A DNA stretch of 34,077 nt from the IMG/VR virus record IMGVR_UViG_3300010883_000191, positions 1 through 34,077 of that record. One strand, given 5' to 3'. The notes beneath the pieces are model-generated. The model did no database searches. It had not been told where the DNA came from and saw nothing but the letters and a program-made list of their open reading frames with translations. Source of the DNA: a virus. The position numbers and the translations under genes were made by a program. Positions within the stretch are counted from its first letter, which is position 1; each line of letters begins with the position of its first letter. Below are positions 9,914-16,338 of this stretch, in pieces.

Positions 9914-10138
9914 ATGAAAGACAATCAAAATGATCTATATGAGACATCAGATCTCGGCATTGCAGCATATTTCATTGTTAAAGGCCAGCAACTAATTTCT
10001 GCAGAGAAAAGACCTGGAAGATATTCTTTTACTTTCTTAGGAAAGGATGAGTGCCAAAAATTGGCTGTAGGTTATGTTAACACTGAATTTTCTCATTTCG
10101 ATGCCGCATTAAAAAATCTTAAAAGCCTGATTAAATAA
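9914..10138 (+). CDS. Small DUF5659-like protein (74 aa)
   Basis: A small soluble protein with the layout I associate with DUF5659: an N-terminal (T/S)DL.(I/L)AAY..(V/A)KG..L helix (residues ~10-30), then a two-strand segment RPGRYSFTFLGKD, a short helix around a tyrosine, and a C-terminal FDAALKNLKSLIK helix. The family is small, occurs in bacteria and phages, and has no established function that I know of. The ATG at 9914 has only a weak upstream GTGGG. The gene sits between fibre genes in its own intergenic pocket (56 bases before, 106 after), and the sequence ACTTAAG(C/T)GTG occurs on both sides of it. It does not look like a virion protein; a regulatory or accessory role is possible but unproven. 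Confidence 0.75.
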   Translation: MKDNQNDLYETSDLGIAAYFIVKGQQLISAEKRPGRYSFTFLGKDECQKLAVGYVNTEFSHFDAALKNLKSLIK

Positions 10139-10178
10139 GACTCTACTTCATACTTAAGTGTGTTAGTCGTTAGTTCCA

Positions 10179-10194
10179 TTTGTTTGTTTGTTTG
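10179..10194 (+). repeat. TTTG tetranucleotide tandem repeat (4 units)
   Basis: Four perfect TTTG units, followed by TT, sit in the leader about 50 bases upstream of the ATG at 10245. Short tandem repeats like this can change length by strand slippage. Here they lie in the untranslated leader or promoter region of the 642-residue gene, not in a reading frame. The remainder of the 106-base gap (10139-10244) holds an AT-rich leader and the AAGGA ribosome-binding site, with no convincing -35/-10 pair. Confidence 0.6.
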
Positions 10195-10230
10195 TTATGT
10201 TACGTTTCTTAGTTTAAACACTAATAAAAC

Positions 10231-10235
10231 AAGGA
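10231..10235 (+). promoter_or_regulatory. Ribosome-binding site for the 642-residue gene
   Basis: AAGGA, 9 bases before the ATG at 10245, in an A/T-rich and probably unstructured leader. This fixes the start of the gene. Confidence 0.6.
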
Positions 10236-10244
10236 AAATTTATT

Positions 10245-12173
10245 ATGGGTGCTCACACACAAATTAGACTGGTACAAGTCACGGGTTCAGTTGTACAACT
10301 GAAGCCTGCTGCCATTGCAACAGGACCAGTCGTCGCCGCATTTGGCGCAAACGATCTTTCGGGATCATTACAATATTTCGCACAAGCGGTCTCTAACATT
10401 CACGGTAATGTTGAATTCGGTGCTCAGGTACCGGGTACTATCGAGTTCGCCGACGCAAATAACATTTTGCTCTCTCAGCAACTTGGTAGTGCTGCTTCCA
10501 GCATTACACTTAACACAAAAGTTGATTCTGATGTTGATGCTTTGCAACTCAAGCTTGACAACGCTTCCGGCGCTACTGTCGCTGGTGTTATTAATCTTAC
10601 CAACACTGGTGGTACCGCAGCCGGTGCTATCAAAATCAACGCCACAGCCGGTGGTCTTGATCTTGATGCTGGTACAACTGTAGATATTCTTGCTGGTTCA
10701 ACATTATCCGCTAAAGGAGCAACTGGTGCATCTTTAGGTGATGACACTGGTACGTTTGAGTTCGATGGTTCTGGTAACGTAACTGAAACTGGTATGGCTA
10801 CATTCGTCATTACTCCTGGTGGTGTCACAACCCTCGGTGGTTCCGGACTCGTTACACTAGACTCTGTTGGTGCAGCAAATGACATCGCTATCGGTGTCGA
10901 AGGTGTTGCTAAAGATATCGTTATCGGTAATGCTGCTTCTAACCTCGTTGACATTAATGCTATTTCTGTTGATGTTGACGCCGCTGGAGCCCTTACGCTT
11001 AACGGAGCAACCGGCGCTACTTTCGGTGATGATACTGAAGCTCTTGCATTCGATGGTTCTGGTAATGTCGACTTTGATGCTGTTGCATTGGACATCGATG
11101 CTTCTGGTGGAGTGAATATCGCAGCTTCTGCAGCCGGAATTATCGTCAATGCTGCTGCTGGTGGTATGCAACTATTAGCTGTAGGTGATTCTGCTTTATT
11201 CAAAGTTACTTCTGACGCTGCTGGTGAAGATTTAGTTATTCAGCAACTTGGTGATAATGATTCAGGTGTTCTTGTCACAGCTGCTGGTACAGGTGCGGAT
11301 GCTATTAAGCTCGCCGCTTCTGCTGGTGGTATTGATGTAGACGTTGCTCTCGGTTTTGACCTTGATGCTGCTGGTGATGTTTCTCTTGATTCATCTGCTG
11401 GTAATGTCGCCGCCATCGCAACTGGTGCTAACAAGAAAGTTGAGCTCAAGGCATCTAGCGCAACGAATGGTCAGGTAGTATTAATCGCTTCTGGTACAAA
11501 TGCACTTGCTATTCACCTGCTAAGTGCTGGTGGTATTCAAGCCGAAGTTCCGGAAGGCAAAACAGTTTCTCTTGGTAAAGCAGGCAGCGCTGAGATTATG
11601 GTATCTCCGAGTAGCGTGGCAGCTGAAGAGAAGGTTCTAGTTGAGAACACTACTGGTGATTCTGATATTGCTATCCTTCTTAAATCATTAAGCGGTGGTA
11701 CTACAATTCAGGCTAGCGAGATTATTCTTTCTGGTTCTTCTGCCAATGCTGTTTCCATTGCAGCTCCTGGAATGTCTTCAGGTCACGCAGCAAACCAAAT
11801 GGGTTTTGCTGATTATGCTGAGTATGCTACACTTCGTTCCAAGACTGGAATGTCTGCAGCTACAACTGTTATTGGTGCTATTAACGTTCTTGCTGGTCAA
11901 GTATCAGGCGCAACCGCTACAGTCTTTACAGGCTCTATCGCTGCGACCATCGCTGCTGGTGCAAATGTTACTGTGAAGAAGCAGGCTGGTGATAACGCAA
12001 CGTTGGCAACAACCTGTGGGATCGAGAAAGCGCAAGTATATGTAAATGGTCAGTTGCTTGTTTCATCTTCTATCGGAAAAATAAACGATTATAAGATCTC
12101 GGCTGCTGACACATTGCAGTTCCAATTTCCGCTCGCTTCTGGTGACTTGGTCATGGTTATTGACCGTTCGTAA
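10245..12173 (+). CDS. Gly/Ala/Asp-rich beta-solenoid-like virion protein (642 aa)
   Basis: Long stretches alternate short hydrophobic strands with Gly/Ala/Asp turns (for example DIDASGGVNIAASAAGIIVNA), the composition expected of a beta-solenoid or fibre shaft. Two internal copies of GATGA(S/T)(F/L)GDDT followed by (E/A)FDGSGNV occur at about 10710-10788 and 11007-11070. The last ~50 residues, with AQVYVNGQLLVSSS then NDYKISAADTLQFQF, form a terminal domain similar to that of the second fibre gene. Codon choice is heavily GCT/GGT/GTT, more uniform than in neighbouring genes, which fits high expression. The gene has its own leader and is closed by a strong terminator, so it is probably a separate transcription unit for an abundant virion component such as a fibre shaft or decoration protein. 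Exact function unknown. Confidence 0.72.
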   Translation: MGAHTQIRLVQVTGSVVQLKPAAIATGPVVAAFGANDLSGSLQYFAQAVSNIHGNVEFGAQVPGTIEFADANNILLSQQLGSAASSITLNTKVDSDVDALQLKLDNASGATVAGVINLTNTGGTAAGAIKINATAGGLDLDAGTTVDILAGSTLSAKGATGASLGDDTGTFEFDGSGNVTETGMATFVITPGGVTTLGGSGLVTLDSVGAANDIAIGVEGVAKDIVIGNAASNLVDINAISVDVDAAGALTLNGATGATFGDDTEALAFDGSGNVDFDAVALDIDASGGVNIAASAAGIIVNAAAGGMQLLAVGDSALFKVTSDAAGEDLVIQQLGDNDSGVLVTAAGTGADAIKLAASAGGIDVDVALGFDLDAAGDVSLDSSAGNVAAIATGANKKVELKASSATNGQVVLIASGTNALAIHLLSAGGIQAEVPEGKTVSLGKAGSAEIMVSPSSVAAEEKVLVENTTGDSDIAILLKSLSGGTTIQASEIILSGSSANAVSIAAPGMSSGHAANQMGFADYAEYATLRSKTGMSAATTVIGAINVLAGQVSGATATVFTGSIAATIAAGANVTVKKQAGDNATLATTCGIEKAQVYVNGQLLVSSSIGKINDYKISAADTLQFQFPLASGDLVMVIDRS

Positions 12174-12199
12174 TCTTTTAGGCTACTAACCTATCCCCT

Positions 12200-12231
12200 G
12201 AGGGCCGTCAAATTGACGGCCCTCTTTTTTT
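12200..12231 (+). terminator. Strong intrinsic terminator after the 642-residue gene
   Basis: A perfect 10-bp GC-rich stem, GAGGGCCGTC (12200-12209) pairing with GACGGCCCTC (12215-12224), has a 5-base AAATT loop and is followed directly by seven T residues. It lies 27 bases after the stop codon. This is the clearest factor-independent terminator in the window. Confidence 0.93.
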
Positions 12232-12250
12232 ATAAGCTGAAAAAGATTAG

Positions 12251-12256
12251 TATAAT
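12251..12256 (+). promoter_or_regulatory. TATAAT box, candidate promoter -10
   Basis: TATAAT lies just downstream of the strong terminator and 39 bases before the next ATG, where a new promoter would be expected. The bases 17 upstream (TTTTAT) match a -35 box poorly. It could be a host-type -10 element or a phage late promoter core. Confidence 0.4.
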
Positions 12257-12289
12257 ATTGATGTCTGAACAAGCTAAAAGGAGTGAAGT

Positions 12290-12853
12290 ATGCAAGATGA
12301 AGAATTTAGTTCTATACTAGACGAAAAAATTGCTAATTTAATAGAAGAAAAAAAGAAGATAACCAATAATCTGCTTGATGGTAATTGGCATGCTAACGAA
12401 GCCAATAAAAGCATAATGAGAGCATTAAACACATTAGAGCAAATGTCTAAAAATGAAGAAATAGACATCGCACAAGAGCTACTTTCTCTACTAGAGCAAA
12501 TTCCAACGCTGATAAAAAGCGTTTGGACGACTGCCGTATCATCGACCAAAGCTTATGATGAGGAAATCAATCGCTGGAAAGAAATGGGATCGTATTATTC
12601 TCAATTCATGGAAAATAAGAAAAAAGAAGAAGAGCTTAAGAAAAAAGAAGAAGAGCTTAAGAAAAAAGAAGAAATTAATGATCTAGAAATTCGTGATGCA
12701 ATTGTGTCTGGTGACATATCAGAGCCCACAAGGATGAATGCGATAAGAAGACAACCCGGTATGAAACCTCAGATAAGTCTATCTAGATTTAGAAAATTGG
12801 CAGAACAAACCAATAATGAGGAAACAACCGACGTAGATGATTCAAGAGGGTAA
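12290..12853 (+). CDS. Coiled-coil protein with a heptad-repeat linker (187 aa)
   Basis: The start is well fixed: AAGGAG at 12278-12283 lies 6 bases before the ATG. The protein is almost entirely charged and helical. Residues 1-~105 form a helical domain with conserved-looking Trp residues (GNWHANEANK, SVWTTAVSS). Residues 110-129 are KKKEEEL repeated twice plus KKKEEI, a perfect heptad coiled coil. Residues 130-187 form a short polar tail including DISEPTRMNAIRRQPGM. It is the first gene after the terminator and leads the next cluster of structural genes. I do not recognise a family. A small tail-assembly or scaffold-like protein is possible, inferred only from the helical character and location. 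Confidence 0.75.
   Translation: MQDEEFSSILDEKIANLIEEKKKITNNLLDGNWHANEANKSIMRALNTLEQMSKNEEIDIAQELLSLLEQIPTLIKSVWTTAVSSTKAYDEEINRWKEMGSYYSQFMENKKKEEELKKKEEELKKKEEINDLEIRDAIVSGDISEPTRMNAIRRQPGMKPQISLSRFRKLAEQTNNEETTDVDDSRG
12617..12673 (+). repeat. 21-bp in-frame tandem repeat encoding coiled-coil heptads
   Basis: Two perfect 21-base units (12617-12637 and 12638-12658) and a 15-base partial third unit each encode KKKEEEL in frame from codon 110. Each unit is exactly one coiled-coil heptad, so gain or loss of a unit would keep both the reading frame and the heptad register. Confidence 0.9.
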
Positions 12854-12864
12854 TACTTATACCA

Positions 12865-13806
12865 ATGGCTGGCATATTAGATAAAAAGACACGCTTTATG
12901 GACACGTTCTTGACCTCGATGGGTCGAGAGCAGATGGCGAAAGGTGAACTTAAATTTGCATTTGCAATATTTTCTGATTACAATACATTTTACGAGTCTT
13001 CACGTGAAGACCCTAATGTCGCTGAAGACGCAATTAATAGGGTATTTTTTGAGGCTGCGAACAGACCTCAAGATTTAGTGATACCAGAGTTTGACGACGA
13101 CGGCGGAATTATTTTTCCTGCTGGTGATTTTGATCTGGTAAATGGTCAACTAAAGATTGTTACCGGTTCTTCTAACGCAAGTTTAACAGGTGCTGCCCTT
13201 GTAACGTCTGCATCTGCCGCCATAAGTGACTGTATAGAATCATTCGCGGCAATGCAACCGTTAAGAAGCGAGGAAGCGCTCACAAACTCAACAGGGTTTA
13301 GATTAAGTCAGAATGTAGGTGAATTTTTAGTCACTAATGATCTACCTATTTCTCCTGGTGCCCCAAAGCAGATAAGTCTTTCTAATATTGAGAGCTTATG
13401 GCAAGATAAGCGCCTAACGCATGTCCCAAATTATCAGTTTAAGCCACCAGTTAATAAAATATCTAAAAAGCAATTAAGGACTTACCCAAAGCTCCAACAA
13501 CCAACACCGATGACATTTAACGATCTTGCAAATGAGCTGGGATCTAATGACCCAAGCGGTGAAACTGGTGTCGGCCCTCCGATCAGTATAACATTCCCAG
13601 CTACTAGCAATGATAATAATCTTGTATGTCAAGTGTGGGAAGTTTGCAGTGGCAGTATAAATAAATTACGTATGATTGACTTTGGTGAATTTGAAGATGG
13701 TGATCCATACAGCCCAGGTAAGCATGTGTTCTTTGTAGGAAAGCTATTTACTGATGACGGCGACGAGTCAACTTTCTTGAATCTATTTACAGTGGTTTTT
13801 GACTAA
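12865..13806 (+). CDS. Structural protein with LT..GRE N-terminal motif (313 aa)
   Basis: Starts MAGILDKKTRFMDTFLTSMGREQMAKG and continues with a FAFAIFSDYNTFYE segment. The same arrangement, G(I/F)LD..T followed by D..LT..GRE..A and a later F...F......Y, opens the 236-residue protein at 21986, so the two share an N-terminal domain. The rest is acidic and mixed alpha/beta, with no enzyme motif. AGAGGG at 12846-12851 is a rather distant Shine-Dalgarno sequence. The stop overlaps the next ATG by one base (TAATG), which points to translational coupling with the 843-residue protein. A tail, baseplate or neck role is inferred from location. Confidence 0.75.
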   Translation: MAGILDKKTRFMDTFLTSMGREQMAKGELKFAFAIFSDYNTFYESSREDPNVAEDAINRVFFEAANRPQDLVIPEFDDDGGIIFPAGDFDLVNGQLKIVTGSSNASLTGAALVTSASAAISDCIESFAAMQPLRSEEALTNSTGFRLSQNVGEFLVTNDLPISPGAPKQISLSNIESLWQDKRLTHVPNYQFKPPVNKISKKQLRTYPKLQQPTPMTFNDLANELGSNDPSGETGVGPPISITFPATSNDNNLVCQVWEVCSGSINKLRMIDFGEFEDGDPYSPGKHVFFVGKLFTDDGDESTFLNLFTVVFD

Positions 13807-16337
13807 TGATCTTTAATCTTCCAACGTTAAAAGATACCATGACATTTCCGTCTTTTCCTGCGCGTCTAGTCTCAGTGACTGGTGTTAATGGTCAGCGAAG
13901 ATTTTTATACGAAATAACAATGGACGTTGATATTGAAAAATGTCTTTATAACGATGGATTAACGATCGATATTGACATTTTACCTAAGAAGTCTAGTCCT
14001 ATTTTAGACAGGAGGCCATCTTCAGTTGGAAGCGCTAGATCTTTTACACGTCGAACAAAGACACTGGAACGAGATCTGCGTAAAGAGAAGAATGAAAGAA
14101 GAAAACTAATAATCAAGCATTCGAAGGTTGACCTTACAAAATACATCAGCAATTCTTCTGCGAAATTAATAAGCAATAAAAAGTCACAAAGAAATCAGAG
14201 GTTAAGTGCTGGAAGAAAAGGGCAGTCTTCTTCTTCTTCCGGTGTATCATCTGGAAAAAGTAACTCAGTGGCTGCAAACCCTCTTTCCAACTCACAAATA
14301 ATTCTTGGTATGTCACCACTAAATTCAAGTTTAGCATCTCAACCTGTAGCAACGTCTATATCACAAAGGTCAACAATCCCTCTTGGAAGTATGTCAAGGT
14401 CACTTCTTTCTACAAAGAGAGATCCGGGACAAATATCTAAAATACCCGTAAAAAGTTTACCTACTGCCATTGCAGAAAAAGCTCAGAGCTTTCGCTTCAC
14501 GCCCACGTTAAAGAATGCACTATCACCAATGTATCGTATTTTTACAAGAAATACAACCATAAAATTTAGACTTATAATCCGTGAAGATCGACTTAAGTCT
14601 CTTACGACATATTATATACGCGCTCGTCTTAAGAATAATAAGAAAGTTAAATTAGAAGAAACAGGTACAGTAATCCAGCACTCTAAGTTGCTTAATGATT
14701 ATATCACACCTCTAAAAGAACCGGTTCTTGAAGCTTCTATAATAAAGGCTGGTATAATATCAATAGGCGTTAAGCAGGTAGATGACAAGGCTAAATCAAT
14801 AAGGGTTTTTCGTAGAACAGTCCCCGCTGAGGATGGAGGCTCTGATAATGGATCCCCATGGGCTGAAATTATAGAGACGCCACTTCTTTCAACAGACGAT
14901 GAACTACGTTTTAAGGATAAGTTTGCTACAAGCAGAACAGTAGTTTATCGTGCTCTTGCATTAGGCGAAAATATGAGATCAGCTGAAGATTTCGCTTCTG
15001 CAATTTTACTTCCGATTAAGGAGTTAAAATTAAGTCAAACAACGGCTTTAAACGCCGTCTCCGCGGTATCCGAAAATGGTAGGGCAGTAAAAATAACGGT
15101 CTCTGATATCCCCACCGATGCAATATGTACCATGGTTAAAAGATACGATCTAACAACAACTTCGTATGCAGACTTTCAGTCTGGTAAAAATTCTGGTTTT
15201 ACGTATGTTGGTTCAACACCTGAGGATGAATTACAATATGTTGCAGGTGATGCCGACGCTAGTACAAATTTCATAGATAAAACTGTGAAATTAGGCAGAG
15301 AGTATCGCTACGTTCCTGTTGCTGTAATGAAGAGAGGTAAAGAGGTTACTGGAACAGATGTCATTGTAGAAATTTCCAATTCATTAGACGATGATGAAAA
15401 GATATCTCTGGCAACTCCACAACCAGTTGTTATTGTAAAGGATCGTGTTCCTTCTGTGTCGTTTAATTTAGAGGCGAGCTTTACAGACTTTGGCTTTGAT
15501 GAAGTCCGGTCTGCTCTAACTGCAGGAAGGCAGGACACCCTTTTCAATCAAGACCTTTTTAACGAGCGGAGTAATTTTTCTGAATTGATTAATTTCCTGG
15601 TAGAAAGAGAAAACTTTGTAACTGGTGAGATAGAATCATTTGGTGTAAATGATGCAGGTGGATTTGAAGATAATGGCGATACGCAGAAAGAAAACAATGT
15701 ATCAAGTCTACAAACTGGTATTAGGTATGGGTATAAAATCACCGCGCTTCTAAGGTCTCCAGAATCTTTATTTCCAAAGCTTGTCTCCAAGTTACAAGAC
15801 CCATCGACTCTTCTTAAATACGAAAAAGCTGTAGGGAAATTTCGTAATCCATTGACAATGCGTAAAGCAACTCTACAGTCTACAGCCAGACAATTTGATA
15901 TGTCTTCACCAAGTAAAATTGAGCCAGTAGACCCATTCCTGGCTGGAAGAACCAACGTACAAAAAAGAATTGAAATTAACATTCCAGTACCAAGAAGACC
16001 CGGTTTCGCTGTTGAAAGTGAAAACAGAGGTGAAAACAGACTAATAAAATGGACATATTATGGTGAGCTAAGTAAGGTCGATCATTTCCAGATTTTTGCA
16101 TGCCGCGATGGCGGAAGAAAATTATTGGGCACAGTCCATGCGGACCCCGCATCTGTGAATTTTATGTTTAGACACTTTACAGAAGGTTATTCAGTATCAT
16201 ACTTTTACGAAGTCCATGCAATTCAGTTGAATTATAAAATAAAAGAAAGGTACAAATCAGCTATCGTTAAACCTGCACAGTTCGATAAAAAAATAAAAAG
16301 AGGGTCTAGATCTTCTAAGAAGGTAGTGAGACTATAA
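13806..16337 (+). CDS. Large tail/baseplate-like protein with Fn3-like segments (843 aa)
   Basis: The ATG overlaps the previous stop by one base. An N-terminal small beta domain (residues 1-~60) is followed by a long low-complexity Ser/Arg/Lys-rich stretch (~60-220, containing runs such as SSSSSGVSSGKSNS) that is probably disordered. Residues ~307-400 read like a fibronectin type III-like beta sandwich (SIRVFRR, then TVVYRALALG). Residues ~725-830 give another (LIKWTYYGELSKVDHFQIF, then YFYEVHAIQLNYKIKERY). The 599-residue protein two genes downstream has a clearer example with the same VFRR strand. The gene ends one base before the next ATG. I know no specific family. A structural, multi-domain baseplate or tail role is inferred. 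Confidence 0.72.
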   Translation: MIFNLPTLKDTMTFPSFPARLVSVTGVNGQRRFLYEITMDVDIEKCLYNDGLTIDIDILPKKSSPILDRRPSSVGSARSFTRRTKTLERDLRKEKNERRKLIIKHSKVDLTKYISNSSAKLISNKKSQRNQRLSAGRKGQSSSSSGVSSGKSNSVAANPLSNSQIILGMSPLNSSLASQPVATSISQRSTIPLGSMSRSLLSTKRDPGQISKIPVKSLPTAIAEKAQSFRFTPTLKNALSPMYRIFTRNTTIKFRLIIREDRLKSLTTYYIRARLKNNKKVKLEETGTVIQHSKLLNDYITPLKEPVLEASIIKAGIISIGVKQVDDKAKSIRVFRRTVPAEDGGSDNGSPWAEIIETPLLSTDDELRFKDKFATSRTVVYRALALGENMRSAEDFASAILLPIKELKLSQTTALNAVSAVSENGRAVKITVSDIPTDAICTMVKRYDLTTTSYADFQSGKNSGFTYVGSTPEDELQYVAGDADASTNFIDKTVKLGREYRYVPVAVMKRGKEVTGTDVIVEISNSLDDDEKISLATPQPVVIVKDRVPSVSFNLEASFTDFGFDEVRSALTAGRQDTLFNQDLFNERSNFSELINFLVERENFVTGEIESFGVNDAGGFEDNGDTQKENNVSSLQTGIRYGYKITALLRSPESLFPKLVSKLQDPSTLLKYEKAVGKFRNPLTMRKATLQSTARQFDMSSPSKIEPVDPFLAGRTNVQKRIEINIPVPRRPGFAVESENRGENRLIKWTYYGELSKVDHFQIFACRDGGRKLLGTVHADPASVNFMFRHFTEGYSVSYFYEVHAIQLNYKIKERYKSAIVKPAQFDKKIKRGSRSSKKVVRL

Positions 16338-16338
16338 G

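Noticed and set aside
10475-11203. Long antisense open frame (242 codons) opposite the 642-residue gene
   Set aside because: It mirrors the regular GCT/GGT codon bias of the sense gene and encodes a low-complexity Ala/Ser/Pro product with no ribosome-binding site; a compositional shadow.
3891-12173. Diversity-generating retroelement acting on the fibre genes
   Set aside because: No reverse transcriptase gene in the window and no near-identical template/variable repeat pair with A-specific differences was seen.
12213-12218. TTGACG as a -35 box for the TATAAT at 12251
   Set aside because: It is part of the terminator stem and lies 32 bases from the -10 candidate, too far.
15548-15982. Antisense 144-codon frame inside the 843-residue gene
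   Set aside because: No Shine-Dalgarno sequence, no recognisable protein features, and fully inside a well-supported gene on the other strand.
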